From Anaerolineae bacterium (GTDB taxonomy: Bacteria > Chloroflexota > Anaerolineae > Aggregatilineales > J027), in contig WBUL01000007.1 in assembly GCA_008933735.1 (NCBI GenBank), positions 124,001-188,000 on the forward strand: a stretch of DNA of 64,000 nt. The letters are read 5' to 3'. Under the pieces are notes generated by a model. That model ran no database searches. It saw nothing but the letters and a program-made list of their open reading frames with translations, and was not told the DNA's origin. Both the position numbers and the translations under genes were made by a program. Shown here piece by piece: positions 50,801 to 59,954 of this stretch (within the stretch, counting starts at the first letter, position 1; each line of letters opens with the position of its first letter).

Positions 50801-53734
50801 GAACGGCTGCACCAGAGCAGCAAGCAGCTCTGGGTCACAGGGTCGCAGTATGTATGGTGGGGACGCCCCTCCAACACCATTGATCTGATCGCGGATAAGG
50901 ACAGCTATGTAGCAGGCGACACGGCACAGATTCTTGTCCCTGTCTCGTTGGAAGGTGTGTCGTATGTGCTGGTTACCCTGGAACGCGACGGTGTTGTCAG
51001 TCATGAAGTTGTGCGGGTGGAAGGCTCGACCCTGGTATATGAAGTGCCGATTACCGCAGAACATGAACCAGGAATTTTTGTCTCGGTGACGGTTATGCAC
51101 GGCATTGATGAAGCCAACAACGTGCCCACTTTCCGCACGGGAACAAAAAAACTGATGGTGGAACCGGTTTCCAAACGACTGAATGTGACCATCACCCCTT
51201 CCACGACCAACGCCCAGCCGGGAGACACCGTCACCCTGGATATTGAAGTCACCGACCCTGACGGCAATCCGGCGCAGGCGGAATTTGGGTTAGCGCTGGT
51301 AGATGCAGCCATCTTATCCCTCGCCTCCCCCAATTCGTCGCTGCCGGAAGCTCATTTTTACGGATCAGTCAGCAACTACACCAACACAGACGTGATGCTG
51401 ATCGCGCTGGTGGATGGGCGGATTGACGACACCTTTGGCGAAGAAAGAGATCGTGAAGAAGCAGCGGATGGAGCGGCTGCCAATGACTTCAGCACACCTA
51501 CGGCTGCACCGACCGCAACGGCTGAACTCGCCCAAACTGGCGGCGGCGGCGGCGGCGGATTTGAAGCTGTGGAAGTGCGTGAAGACTTCCAGCAAACGCC
51601 GCTCTGGGCCGCGCATGTGGTCACCGATGAGAATGGCAACGCCCAGGTGTCGGTCACGATGCCGGACAATCTGACCATCTGGAATCTGGACGCCCGCGCT
51701 TTTACCATTGATACGCTGGTCGGGGATGCCGAACTTGATATTGCCAGCACCCTTCCCCTGCTGGTACGGCCTTCCACCCCACGATTCTTTGTCGTGGGCG
51801 ATGAGGTTTCTCTGGCGATGGTGATTAACAACAACACCGATGAAGTGCAGAATGTTCGCGCCACTATGCAGGGATCAGGTTACGAATTGATGGACGGTGA
51901 ATCGCTGGAACAAACCGTAGAAATCCAGCCGAACAGCCGCGCCCGCCTCGAATGGAACGCCAGGATTCTGGATGTGACAGCGGTTGATTTAACCTTTATC
52001 GCCATCGGCAATGAAGGCTATCAGGATGCCAGCAAACCCCCCTTAGCCACAGGTGAAGACGGCACCATTCCCGTCTACCGCTACACCGCACCCGATACCG
52101 TTGGCACAGGAGGCGTATTACGCGAAGAAGGTTCGCGTACCGAAGGTATCAGCATCCCACCGATTGCCGATACTGACCAGGGAACCCTGACCATTCAGCT
52201 TGACCCGTCGCTAGCCGTCACCACGATTGATGCGCTCGACTATCTGGAAAACTATCCGCACCAGTGCATTGAGCAGACGGTCAGCCGCTTTCTCCCGAAT
52301 GTAGCCACCTATCGTGCCCTGAAATCACTGGGCGTGGATGATGCCACACTGGAAGCCAATTTGCGCGAAGAACTGGACTACGGCCTTGCCAAACTGAAGG
52401 CAGAGCAGAATTTTGACGGTGGTTGGGGCTGGTTCGTCAGCATGGAAAGCAACCCCACGGTCACCGCTTACGCCGCGTTGGGTCTGATCGAGGCGCGAGA
52501 AGCTGGCTATGACATTGATGTAAATATGATTGACGCGGCGGTATCTTACCTGAGGACGCAGTTGATCAACCCGACGGAAGATACACAGTTCTGGATGCTG
52601 AACCGCCAGGCGTTTTACCTCTATGTATTCAGTCGTGACAGTCGTTATGCACCTTCTCCGGCGGAACTGGATGCGCTGTTCAGAGTGCGGCTGGAAATGA
52701 GCCAGTATGCCAAAGCCTTCCTTCTGATGGCCTATACCGCGCAGGATGGGGATTACGCCAGCCAGATTGATTCCCTGACCAGCGATTTAATCACAACCGC
52801 ATTTGTGTCTGCCACAGGCGCTCACTGGGAAGAAGAATTTCGGGATTGGTGGAACTGGGGCAGCGATACCCGCACTACCGCAATTGTCCTCTCCGCCCTG
52901 ATTGAGGCCCAACCGGACAACGAACTGCTTCCCAACGCTGTGCGCTGGCTGATGGTGGCGCGTCAGGGCGACCACTGGGAAACCACGCAGGAAACCGCCT
53001 GGGCTGTCATTGGTCTCACTGATTGGATGGTGGCGACAAATGAGCTTAAAGGCAACTATGATTACGCGCTGATTTTGAACAGCGAAGCCCAGACCAGCGG
53101 CACAGTCACACCGGACACCGTGCGCGAAGGACAGGAACTGGTTATTGCTGTTGGCGATCTGCTGCTGGACGAAATCAACCGGGTGACCGTCACACGCGGC
53201 GGCGGCGAAGGAGCACTGTATTACACGGCCCATCTGCGCCTGCGCCTGGATGCCAGCGAAGTTGATGCTCTTGACCGGGGAGTGAGCATCACCCGCGAAT
53301 ACTTCTCACAGGCAGAGACCGACCCCGTGACCGAAGCACAGGTCGGCGACATCCTCACCGTGCGGCTCACCGTCACCATTCCCGAAACCATCTACTACTT
53401 TGTGCTGGAAGACCCGCTTCCGGCAGGCGTCGAAGCAATGGACACCTCCCTGCTGACAACCACACAGTTTATCGAAGGGCCGCAGATTCGCCCGCAGTAC
53501 AACCCCTACTATTACTGGTGGTGGTGGTACTGGGATCATACCGAAATCCGCGATGAGTCGGTCAATCTGTATGCTGATGTGCTGCCACCAGGAACGTATG
53601 TCTACTCGTATCAGGTGCGGGCAACAGTGCCGGGTAAATTCCAGACCATGCCCTCACACGGTTATGCGTTCTATTTCCCCGAAGTTTTCGGGCGCTCGGA
53701 CGGGGAATTGTTCGTCGTCAAACCCTCCGAATAA
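47822..53734 (+). CDS. Alpha-2-macroglobulin family protein
   Basis: 1970 residues. A signal peptide ('MRKLFFAALTLLLTLGGGAVWVWA') is followed by four SbsA/Big_5-type Ig domains (about 37-440, e.g. 'PLTLIFNQAMN', 'TITVAFNRPV', 'IQISFSQPMDKASV'). MG domains follow ('YVYTDRPIYRPAETLYFRGVYR'), then a Gly-rich bait-side segment (about 1240), 'MPDNLTIWNLDARAFT', and a thioester domain with Cys1482-Ile-Glu-Gln1485 intact, ending in a receptor-like domain. These proteins trap proteases outside the cell. The TTG start is supported by GGAGAA 6 nt upstream. No penicillin-binding protein 1C gene, the usual partner in Proteobacteria, is adjacent. Confidence 0.93.
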   Translation: MRKLFFAALTLLLTLGGGAVWVWAQQNEEVAPQLIAVQPYPGEEMPLDAPLTLIFNQAMNQGTVEAAWSLDPAVEGTFNWTADDTLVFTPADGWTRETAYTLTIGQTAAAVNGLTLADPYKATLRTVGRLLVNSIIPSNDAQDVAADATITVAFNRPVVALVSTEEMGDLPNPISIEPEVSGKGEWLNTSIYQFDPDTPLQGGTTYVVTVNAGLTDITGAVLEDNFVSTFQTLVPEILSTSPYDNQVVPLEQTIQISFSQPMDKASVEASFRLSNDLPPFGGESIPGEFSWSDDGMYLTFTPAENLVIDTSYRLTIDANIAKGIGGAGLRQGRDFFFRTVPLPFVAYTYPGNGETNVSPGYNSVTIGFGSPMNTDTFEGKYIISPEPAEVTPYVYSNTELSLQFEFMENTQYTITLKAGTEDVYGNAIASDYSFSFTTGSVEPYAYLVDAGNFVVTGAYRQNTALSISVSGKPTVTFELYEVPVDRMRDAFYYLYGDTLNAVINDSTLLRRWDETFDPGTAYAIDKVNLAEDGGVLPTGNYLLVGYFFQAGYSNIMPVPMAVVNNNVTVKRMENEVMVWVTDMQTGEPVVEQQVTVYSNGQPAARGATGADGVLRLNLETSDFITVTAEGADRYGIWRSNGAPHTPKTSMYVYTDRPIYRPAETLYFRGVYRERDDFTYTLSDLDSLEIIITDFNGVELLRQNVELTEFGTFSGEVLLPEDVAVGPVNIQVYTGEIWAGSASAQVAEFRVPEFSVTVTPEQDEIIGGDPLRAVINSTYFSGGAVSNAPVTWTAMAVQATFPYRGPGRYSFSDTPYFFSYESDYYYGYKGYYSRTLASGSGITDASGNLLVEIPNTAPEGPYPERVTIEATINDESGQYISGRTTLLIHPGEVYVGIRTDQYFGEAEKPFTAEVITVNPQSETVPNQKVTLTLIEKRWEREPIEGQFGQYNWTQRDIEVETVDVTTDENGVASHEFTPPNAGIFMVRASTRDQRERLHQSSKQLWVTGSQYVWWGRPSNTIDLIADKDSYVAGDTAQILVPVSLEGVSYVLVTLERDGVVSHEVVRVEGSTLVYEVPITAEHEPGIFVSVTVMHGIDEANNVPTFRTGTKKLMVEPVSKRLNVTITPSTTNAQPGDTVTLDIEVTDPDGNPAQAEFGLALVDAAILSLASPNSSLPEAHFYGSVSNYTNTDVMLIALVDGRIDDTFGEERDREEAADGAAANDFSTPTAAPTATAELAQTGGGGGGGFEAVEVREDFQQTPLWAAHVVTDENGNAQVSVTMPDNLTIWNLDARAFTIDTLVGDAELDIASTLPLLVRPSTPRFFVVGDEVSLAMVINNNTDEVQNVRATMQGSGYELMDGESLEQTVEIQPNSRARLEWNARILDVTAVDLTFIAIGNEGYQDASKPPLATGEDGTIPVYRYTAPDTVGTGGVLREEGSRTEGISIPPIADTDQGTLTIQLDPSLAVTTIDALDYLENYPHQCIEQTVSRFLPNVATYRALKSLGVDDATLEANLREELDYGLAKLKAEQNFDGGWGWFVSMESNPTVTAYAALGLIEAREAGYDIDVNMIDAAVSYLRTQLINPTEDTQFWMLNRQAFYLYVFSRDSRYAPSPAELDALFRVRLEMSQYAKAFLLMAYTAQDGDYASQIDSLTSDLITTAFVSATGAHWEEEFRDWWNWGSDTRTTAIVLSALIEAQPDNELLPNAVRWLMVARQGDHWETTQETAWAVIGLTDWMVATNELKGNYDYALILNSEAQTSGTVTPDTVREGQELVIAVGDLLLDEINRVTVTRGGGEGALYYTAHLRLRLDASEVDALDRGVSITREYFSQAETDPVTEAQVGDILTVRLTVTIPETIYYFVLEDPLPAGVEAMDTSLLTTTQFIEGPQIRPQYNPYYYWWWWYWDHTEIRDESVNLYADVLPPGTYVYSYQVRATVPGKFQTMPSHGYAFYFPEVFGRSDGELFVVKPSE

Positions 53735-53748
53735 GACTCTGCAATAAA

Positions 53749-53783
53749 TAAGTAGGGGCTTCCGTTGTGAAGCCCCCTACTTA
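53749..53783. repeat. Long inverted repeat after the alpha-2-macroglobulin gene
   Basis: TAAGTAGGGGCTTC and GAAGCCCCCTACTTA pair over about 14 bp with one bulge and a 6-nt loop, 15 nt past the stop codon. It lacks a U-run, so it is an mRNA end structure or weak terminator. Confidence 0.55.
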
Positions 53784-53867
53784 GTGACACTGGCAAAAGA
53801 CTTCAAGTGAGGCTGACTGCTGAACCATACTTGTGCCTCCGTGAGTTTATTTCAGACAGGCCCCATT

Positions 53868-53895
53868 AAAAAGAGCAGGCTTGTGACCTGCTCTT
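53868..53895 (-). terminator. Terminator of the hydrolase-like transcript
   Basis: AAGAGCAGG (53871-53879) and CCTGCTCTT (53887-53895) form a perfect 9-bp stem with a 7-nt loop. On the minus strand it runs into TTTTTAAT. It lies 170 nt past the stop of the gene at 54065, leaving room for a small reading frame in between. Confidence 0.75.
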
Positions 53896-53904
53896 GGAGA
53901 AGTT

Positions 53905-54000
53905 CTACAATTTTTCGTCCGCTTTTTGTGGATTACCGTTGTGGTACTGCTGCTGAATGAACATGCCAAGCAGCACGTCAGAAATACCCGAACCACGCAT
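53905..54000 (-). CDS. Possible 31-codon small protein before the terminator
   Basis: A small frame begins ATG at 54000 and ends TAG at 53905, 10 nt before the terminator stem. It encodes 'MRGSGISDVLLGMFIQQQYH' then NGNPQKADEKL. The frame stays open upstream for about 20 more codons without another ATG, and no good SD precedes it. It may be a small cistron, the eroded end of a lost gene, or chance. The rest of the 330-nt gap 53735-54064 contains only the two hairpins. Confidence 0.25.
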   Translation of the reverse strand: MRGSGISDVLLGMFIQQQYHNGNPQKADEKL

Positions 54001-54064
54001 AGACTCACTGGTTATCCGGTCATGAAACAAGCACAGCGAGAAGATCCAATTTTGGGGACTTCCC

Positions 54065-55258
54065 CTATTCCTCTACTGATTGCAGCAGATCAATCATATC
54101 AAATACCATCGACACGCCTTCTACACTGATCTCATGAAGCCCGTTCTGAATGGTAGATACGCGCACGGCATAGCCCATCGCGCGTGTTTCATCAATTGCC
54201 ATCATATTGAGCGAGGACAGATTAGGATCTCGCTCCCCATAGATGACCCCATACGGAACTTCCTGGCGATCTGCGGGTGGCAGATAGAAAATGCGCGGGC
54301 CTTCAGCAACGATTCCAGCCACCCCCTCGGTATCGACTTCAAGATAATCCGTTACAAAAGCGCCGCCCTCACCGAAACCGTAGAGCACCACGCCTTTTTC
54401 CATAACCTCAAGTTCGTCATTGATGACCCCCAGAATTTCATCCAGCAGGGCACGATTGGTTTCACCGTCCGCATAATCCCCAAAACCTGACGCTACCAGC
54501 ACAATGCCACGACGATCCGCAAGCTCAGCAAAATGGGGCAGCAGTTCGGCCGCATCCTGCCGGAAATCCGCCAGGGCCACCACCACAGGCCAACCTGCAT
54601 CCGGGGCTTCACCCTCCGGCACCAGGAAATAATAAGACGTGCCATCTTCGAGTGTACGGATACTGGCATTCCAACGGTCAAGCAGCGCTTGATTATCCGC
54701 TTCGATTTCCTCAACGGTGCGGTAATTAAACGTTTCGGCAATAGCGGCTATCGTCGGCTCTATTTTGTCCAGCTCTCCCTGCGCGGCGATCACGAGGGCA
54801 ACAATATAGGTTTCATCAAAAACATTAACCGCCATCAGGGTAATTTCGCCGTCATTGGTTTCCCACCGCACCTGGGCAGAGTCCTCAATCGCAATGTCCA
54901 TGGCTTCGGGGTCACTGACGGGATTTTCCTCTGAGAATCGGCTGCCCAGCGCAGCAGCAATGTTTTCCGCATTCACATCGCCCTCAAAACCTTCAATCTG
55001 GTCGGGGGTATAGGACAGGAAAATAGCGCGGCCTTCCCCATCTTTCAGCGCGTCCGGAGCCGCATCCAACGCGGTTTCGCTGGTGGCGATAATGATGTAA
55101 CTAGGGCCAACTTCCAGCCACCAGTTTTTGGGAAAATTAAACTGAAATGATCCATCCTGCGATGTGTATATTTCGGGCAGTTCGGGAACTCCCTGTGCCG
55201 AGGCCAGCATGGGGAGAATACACAAAAGCAGAAGCAGAGGAATGAATTTTTTAACCAT
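54065..55258 (-). CDS. Secreted alpha/beta-hydrolase-like protein lacking the nucleophile serine
   Basis: 397 residues. A signal peptide ('MVKKFIPLLLLLCILPMLASA') precedes a PsbP/DUF1795-like beta domain (about 30-170, 'SFQFNFPKNWWLEV'). A C-terminal alpha/beta-hydrolase fold follows (about 205-397): 'GWPVVVALADFRQDAAELLPHFAELADRRGIVLVAS' and 'GVVLYGFGEGGAFVTDYL'. The nucleophile elbow G-x-S-x-G reads G-F-G-E-G, so the catalytic Ser is a Gly. The His ('NGLHEIS') and acid ('YGERDPNLS') positions remain. It may bind rather than cleave a ligand. It ends 170 nt before a terminator. Confidence 0.75.
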   Translation of the reverse strand: MVKKFIPLLLLLCILPMLASAQGVPELPEIYTSQDGSFQFNFPKNWWLEVGPSYIIIATSETALDAAPDALKDGEGRAIFLSYTPDQIEGFEGDVNAENIAAALGSRFSEENPVSDPEAMDIAIEDSAQVRWETNDGEITLMAVNVFDETYIVALVIAAQGELDKIEPTIAAIAETFNYRTVEEIEADNQALLDRWNASIRTLEDGTSYYFLVPEGEAPDAGWPVVVALADFRQDAAELLPHFAELADRRGIVLVASGFGDYADGETNRALLDEILGVINDELEVMEKGVVLYGFGEGGAFVTDYLEVDTEGVAGIVAEGPRIFYLPPADRQEVPYGVIYGERDPNLSSLNMMAIDETRAMGYAVRVSTIQNGLHEISVEGVSMVFDMIDLLQSVEE

Positions 55259-55333
55259 GTGATTTCCTTACCAGAACAACAAAAAGGATGTTGCGATTAT
55301 ATACCACGCCTGTGTGAAGAAACGATGAACTTT

Positions 55334-56452
55334 TTATATGGGTCGGCGAGCCAGTTTTTCCGCGAAGTGCAGCAGTTCCAGCCGTTCTAAAATGGCAATA
55401 GGTTCGGCCTCGTGGGTGACTACTACATAATCAGCGTCTCTTTGTTCCATGCGGCGCAGCACATCAAAAATTTCTTCGTCATGGGAGACACGCGGAAAAT
55501 TGACAATGGGCTGCATGACCTGCCCCACACGGACACTTCCCCAGCTTAAACGCGGGATATGGCGCAGTGATTCCAGCGCAAACAGGCCAATAATTTTATC
55601 CTCAGAGGTCACGAGCGCGGTACGAATATGTCCCCCTATAGCCATCCGATCCATTGCGTAAATCAGCGGCCAGTCATAGTCAATGGGAGTATGGGAACGA
55701 ATCGCCTGCCCGACGAAGACCCCTTTCAGGGCAGCCCGTTTGGTCGCGTTGAGACGGTGATATTTGGCGGCTGTCCACAGAAACCAGCCGATAAACAGAG
55801 TCCATGCACTGCCAAAAATGCTGCCCGTCCGCATGAGTTCAAAGCCTGCGAACAGCACAAACAGTGCCGCGAAAATCTGTCCAACCGTCGAAGAGACCCT
55901 TACCGCCAGCAGTTGATTGCGGCTGAAAAACCAGATGACCGCCTCGAACACCCGCCCCCCGTCCAGAGGGAATCCCGGAATCATATTAAACGCAGCCAGA
56001 ATCAGGTTGATTTGTCCCAGCCACAGCAGCGCCGCGCCCATCAAGGTTTGTGTGCCGAGTGTCTGTGCTGAAAACCAACACATGCCGCCCAGAACAGCGC
56101 TGCTCAGCGGGCCGCTGAACGAAATCCAGAATTCCTGTGTGGGGGTCTTAGCTTCTTCTTCCATCACCGCCAGCCCACCAATCAGATTCAGCACAATCTG
56201 ACGCACCGGAATCCCGAAAAAGCGGGCCGCCAGCGCGTGCGCCATTTCGTGCCACAACACCGACCCAAAAAACAGGATGGACACCGCTCCGCCCAACAGA
56301 TAATAGACAGGTTCGCTCTGGCCCGCCACCGTGCGGGGGAAAATCTGTGTTGAAAGCGAGAGCCAGAGCAGCCCCGCCACCAGCAGCAGACTCATATTGA
56401 TTCCGATTTCGACACCCGCCAGCCGGCCCAGTTTGAACGACGAATTGAGCAT
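55334..56452 (-). CDS. Site-2 protease family (M50) with C-terminal CBS pair
   Basis: 372 residues. About six membrane helices carry the zinc motif 'LWHEMAHALAARFFG' (HExxH) and the second metal motif 'MIPGFPLDGGRVFEAVIW' (the NPDG counterpart reading FPLDG). Two CBS domains follow (about 235-372, 'VGQAIRSHTPIDYDWPL', 'ALVTSEDKIIGLFALESL', 'YVVVTHEAEPIAILERLELLHFA'). Such rhomboid-like intramembrane proteases cut within membranes, and the CBS pair senses adenine nucleotides. ATG 56452 has AAGGA 8 nt upstream; an upstream in-frame start at 56596 would overlap the M20 gene and is rejected. Confidence 0.9.
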   Translation of the reverse strand: MLNSSFKLGRLAGVEIGINMSLLLVAGLLWLSLSTQIFPRTVAGQSEPVYYLLGGAVSILFFGSVLWHEMAHALAARFFGIPVRQIVLNLIGGLAVMEEEAKTPTQEFWISFSGPLSSAVLGGMCWFSAQTLGTQTLMGAALLWLGQINLILAAFNMIPGFPLDGGRVFEAVIWFFSRNQLLAVRVSSTVGQIFAALFVLFAGFELMRTGSIFGSAWTLFIGWFLWTAAKYHRLNATKRAALKGVFVGQAIRSHTPIDYDWPLIYAMDRMAIGGHIRTALVTSEDKIIGLFALESLRHIPRLSWGSVRVGQVMQPIVNFPRVSHDEEIFDVLRRMEQRDADYVVVTHEAEPIAILERLELLHFAEKLARRPI

Positions 56453-56540
56453 GAGATCATCCTTAAGTCTTGGATGTACTTTAGCACGAAATCGAAGCTG
56501 TGCTGGCAAGATTAATATGGTTTTTATATTTGAGGGGAAG

Positions 56541-56569
56541 TCAAAAGGGCAGGTGTGTAATACCTGCCC
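56541..56569 (-). terminator. Terminator of the M20 amidohydrolase gene
   Basis: GGGCAGGT (56547-56554) pairs with ACCTGCCC (56562-56569), a perfect 8-bp stem with a 7-nt loop. On the minus strand it is followed by TTTTGA. It lies 11 nt past the stop codon. Confidence 0.75.
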
Positions 56570-56579
56570 CGGTGGGATG

Positions 56580-57818
56580 CTACCTTTGCGAAGCAATCCA
56601 CTTCATCGTCTTGGTGGCAAGGCGGTCAAGCGCTTCTACCGACATGGCGATATGTTCTTCTTTGGTATCTTCTTCCTTCGCATGAGAGAGACCGCGCAGA
56701 CTCTGCACAAACATCATGATTGTCGGCACACCCGCACGAGCAACCTCGGCGGCATCGTGTAATGGGCCGCTGGGCAGGCGGTGTGATTTGCCGCCCGTCG
56801 TTTCCTTAATTGCCTCATCACACAGTTCGATCAGATCAGGGTGGAATGGGATCGGCGCGATTTCCCAGAGTTTGCTCCATTCCATACCCACATTTTCTTC
56901 TTTAGCAAACCGCTCACTGGCTTCCTTGGCTTCGCGCAGCATGGTCGCCAGAGAATCGGCGCTCAAATGACGCTGGTCAAGCGTAATATCACACTGCCCG
57001 ACTACGGCCGTCACAATGCCGGGTTTGGTAACCACGCTGCCAACCGTACACACACCGCCGTTGCGTTTGCCAATTTCGCGGATTTCCAGCGCGACCTTGG
57101 CGGCTGCGCCCAACGCATCACGGCGTTTGTCCATAGGAGTAGACCCTGCATGAGCCGACTGTCCGGTAAAGCGGATCGCGTGACGTTCCACACCAAATGT
57201 GCCTAATACCACCCCCAGCGGCAGATTCATGCTTTCCAGCACCGGCCCCTGTTCAATATGCAGTTCCAGATAGGCAGCGGCGTTTTTTAACTGCTTGCCA
57301 GATTGTTTCACTGTATCCAGATTAAGACCAAATTCAGCAATCGCATCAACCAGCTTAATACCGCTTTTATCGGCCAGATTCCGCAGATCATCGGGCTGCA
57401 TGGTGCCCGAACAGGCACTTGACCCAAACAAACTGCGTCCAAAACGTGCGCCTTCCTCGTCCGCCCAGTCAACCAGACGAACTGTTACCGGAGGCGTGCC
57501 TTCGCTGGCGATGCGGCGCATGACTTCCACCCCGGCCATCACGTTCAGACAGCCGTCCAGCCAACCGCCATTAGGCACCGAATCCATATGCCCGCCGATG
57601 AGCATTGCTTTTTCCGCTTCACCGCGCAGGGTGTACCACATATTGCCCGCTTCATCAGTCTCAATCTCGACCGGAAGCTGCTCCATTTTTTCGCGCAGCC
57701 ACGCTCGTGCCTTTGCCCAGGTTTCCGTGAACGCCACCCGTTGAGCGCCATCCGCGTTACCTGTTAACGCCCGCAAATCCTTGAGTTCATCAATGGTGCG
57801 CTTGGGTTGCAAAGCCAT
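56580..57818 (-). CDS. M20-family Zn-dependent amidohydrolase (allantoate/N-carbamoyl-amino-acid hydrolase type)
   Basis: 412 residues. The first metal ligands are in 'IGGHMDSVPNGGWLDGCLNVMAGVEVM' (His, Asp), then 'DWADEEGARFGRSLFGSSACSG' (two Glu) and 'LELHIEQGPVLE'. The dimerisation domain ('FTGQSAHAGSTPMDKRRDALGAAAKV') and final His ('PSGPLHDAAEVARAGVPTIMMFV') are intact. It hydrolyses a carbamoyl or ureido amide in purine or pyrimidine breakdown. ATG 57818 has AGGAG 7 nt upstream; an in-frame start at 57836 would be before it. No urea-cycle or allantoin genes flank it. Confidence 0.9.
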   Translation of the reverse strand: MALQPKRTIDELKDLRALTGNADGAQRVAFTETWAKARAWLREKMEQLPVEIETDEAGNMWYTLRGEAEKAMLIGGHMDSVPNGGWLDGCLNVMAGVEVMRRIASEGTPPVTVRLVDWADEEGARFGRSLFGSSACSGTMQPDDLRNLADKSGIKLVDAIAEFGLNLDTVKQSGKQLKNAAAYLELHIEQGPVLESMNLPLGVVLGTFGVERHAIRFTGQSAHAGSTPMDKRRDALGAAAKVALEIREIGKRNGGVCTVGSVVTKPGIVTAVVGQCDITLDQRHLSADSLATMLREAKEASERFAKEENVGMEWSKLWEIAPIPFHPDLIELCDEAIKETTGGKSHRLPSGPLHDAAEVARAGVPTIMMFVQSLRGLSHAKEEDTKEEHIAMSVEALDRLATKTMKWIASQR

Positions 57819-57889
57819 TTTTGTGCTCCTTTTCAAATAACTTTGAAGTATAACGTCATCTCAGGCTTATTCCGAATGACAGTTTGAAT

Positions 57890-57918
57890 TTCGCAATCAA
57901 AAAAACTTTTTCTATAAT
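57890..57918 (+). promoter_or_regulatory. Promoter of the acetyl-CoA synthetase gene
   Basis: TTCGCA (57890-57895) and a perfect TATAAT (57913-57918) are 17 nt apart. Transcription would begin near 57925, and AAGGAG (57943-57948) precedes ATG 57958. Confidence 0.6.
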
Positions 57919-57957
57919 AGGAACGGCGAAAGAAGAGTTTTTTAAGGAGTTTTTTGC

Positions 57958-59862
57958 ATGGTTCAGGAATTTGCTCCCCCAACCACAGAATGGTATTACC
58001 CCACAGAGGAGATTGTCACAAATGCCCATGTCCCTGACTACGACGCGGTTTACAACGACGCCATGCAGGACGTTGAGGCCTTCTGGGCGCAGCGTGCTCA
58101 AACCCTTCACTGGTTCCAGCCCTGGGAAAAGGTGTTAGACAGCAGCAATGCCCCATTTTACAAGTGGTTTGTTGGCGGAAAAACCAACATCACCTATAAC
58201 GCGGTGGATCGCCATGCCAAAACCTGGCGCAAAAACAAACTGGCGATGATCTGGGAAGGTGAACCGGGCGACAAGCGCACGATCTCCTACTGGCGGCTGA
58301 ACCAGGAAGTTAATCGGTTTGCCAATATTTTGAAAAGTATGGGTGTTCGTCGGGGAGATCGTGTAACGATTTACATGGGGCGCATCCCTGAACTGCCCAT
58401 CGCCATGCTGGCCTGCGCCAAAATCGGAGCGATTCACAGTGTCGTATACGGCGGCTTTTCCGAGCAGTCGCTTGCTGACCGCATTGAAGACGCACAGAGC
58501 CGGGTCGTCATTACCGCAGATGGGGCATGGCTGCGTGGCAAAATCGTCAATTTGAAAGCCGTCGTGAATGAAGCCATTCACCGTTCTCCGGTCGTCGAGC
58601 ATGTGATTGTCGTCAAGCGTACCGGACACGATATCCATATGGAAGAAGGACGCGACTACTGGTATCACGATCTGGCAGGGCTGCCGATTGCCAGCACTCG
58701 CTGTGAAACCGAAGAAATGGACGCGGAAGACCCGCTGTTCATCCTCTACACAAGTGGTACGACGGGCAAGCCCAAAGGTGTTTTGCACACGCACGGCGGT
58801 TACCAGGTCTATACATCCACAACCTTAGAGTGGGTCTTTGATCTGAAGGACGAGGATCGCTGGTGGTGCGCGGCTGATCCTGGCTGGATCACCGGGCATA
58901 GTTACATCGTTTATGCGCCGCTGATTCTGGGGGCGACCAGCTTCATGTACGAAGGCGCACCGGATTATCCTTACCCCAGCCGCTACTGGAAAATGATCGA
59001 GGAGTATGGCCTTACTGTCCTCTATACCGCGCCAACCGCGATTCGCGGACTGATGCGCTTTGGTGAAGCCTGGCCCAATCGCTATGATTTGAGCAGCCTG
59101 CGTTTGCTGGGCTCCGTCGGTGAGCCGATTAACCCTGAAGCTTGGCGCTGGTACTTTGAGCATGTTGGTAAAAAACGCTGCCCCATCATGGATACCTGGT
59201 GGCAGACAGAAACCGGTGGTTTCATGATTACGCCGCTGCCCTCGGTCGGCCTCAAACCCGGCAGTGCGACCCGTCCCTTCCCTGGCATCGAAGTTGATGT
59301 GGTGGATGAAGATGGTAATTCCTGCCCACCTGGGGTGGACGGCAAACTGGTTATTAAAAAGCCCTGGCCGGGGATGCTCCGCACCGTATATGGTGATCCG
59401 GATCGCTATGTGAAACAGTATTGGAGCGAGTACTCCCGGCAGGGTTGGTATCTGGCAGGTGACTCGGCACGCAAAGACGAAGATGGCTACGTCTGGATCA
59501 TCGGACGGATTGACGATGTGATCAAAGTCAGCGGCTATCGTCTTGGCACTGCCGAAGTCGAGTCCGGCCTGGTCAGCCATGCAGCAGTCGCGGAAGCAGC
59601 GGTCATCGGTGTGCCTGATGAAGTCAAAGGGAACGTAATTTATGCTTACTGCATTTTACGAGCGGGAGTTCAGGCCAGCAAAGAGCTAGAGGATGAATTG
59701 AAAAATCATATTCGTCACGAAGTCGGCCCGATTGCTGTCCCATCCCACATCGAATTTGTCGATAAGCTGCCTAAAACCCGCTCCGGCAAGATTATGCGCC
59801 GCGTCCTGAAAGCAAGGGCGATGGGCTTGCCAGAAGGCGACTTAAGTACGCTCGAAGAATAA
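57958..59862 (+). CDS. acs: Acetyl-CoA synthetase
   Basis: 634 residues, AMP-forming acetate activation (acetate + ATP + CoA). An N-terminal ACAS domain ('[17 protein letters not shown]') is followed by the AMP-binding core with '[20 protein letters not shown]', '[10 protein letters not shown]', '[34 protein letters not shown]', and the C-terminal Lys motif '[16 protein letters not shown]' that is acetylated in regulated enzymes. It is full length. Own promoter and terminator are present. The '[13 protein letters not shown]' start fits acetyl-CoA rather than propionyl- or acetoacetyl-CoA synthetase, but these are close relatives. Confidence 0.95.
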   Translation: MVQEFAPPTTEWYYPTEEIVTNAHVPDYDAVYNDAMQDVEAFWAQRAQTLHWFQPWEKVLDSSNAPFYKWFVGGKTNITYNAVDRHAKTWRKNKLAMIWEGEPGDKRTISYWRLNQEVNRFANILKSMGVRRGDRVTIYMGRIPELPIAMLACAKIGAIHSVVYGGFSEQSLADRIEDAQSRVVITADGAWLRGKIVNLKAVVNEAIHRSPVVEHVIVVKRTGHDIHMEEGRDYWYHDLAGLPIASTRCETEEMDAEDPLFILYTSGTTGKPKGVLHTHGGYQVYTSTTLEWVFDLKDEDRWWCAADPGWITGHSYIVYAPLILGATSFMYEGAPDYPYPSRYWKMIEEYGLTVLYTAPTAIRGLMRFGEAWPNRYDLSSLRLLGSVGEPINPEAWRWYFEHVGKKRCPIMDTWWQTETGGFMITPLPSVGLKPGSATRPFPGIEVDVVDEDGNSCPPGVDGKLVIKKPWPGMLRTVYGDPDRYVKQYWSEYSRQGWYLAGDSARKDEDGYVWIIGRIDDVIKVSGYRLGTAEVESGLVSHAAVAEAAVIGVPDEVKGNVIYAYCILRAGVQASKELEDELKNHIRHEVGPIAVPSHIEFVDKLPKTRSGKIMRRVLKARAMGLPEGDLSTLEE

Positions 59863-59866
59863 CATA

Positions 59867-59895
59867 AACAAGGGGTTTCAACCCCTTGTTTCATT
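59867..59895 (+). terminator. Terminator of the acs gene
   Basis: AACAAGGGGTT (59867-59877) and AACCCCTTGTT (59880-59890) form a perfect 11-bp stem that ends in TTTCATTTC. It lies 4 nt after the stop codon. Confidence 0.8.
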
Positions 59896-59954
59896 TCATT
59901 ATATCTTCACACGCGCTCTGCATAATAAGGTCAAAAACGACTGAGGAAAATGCC

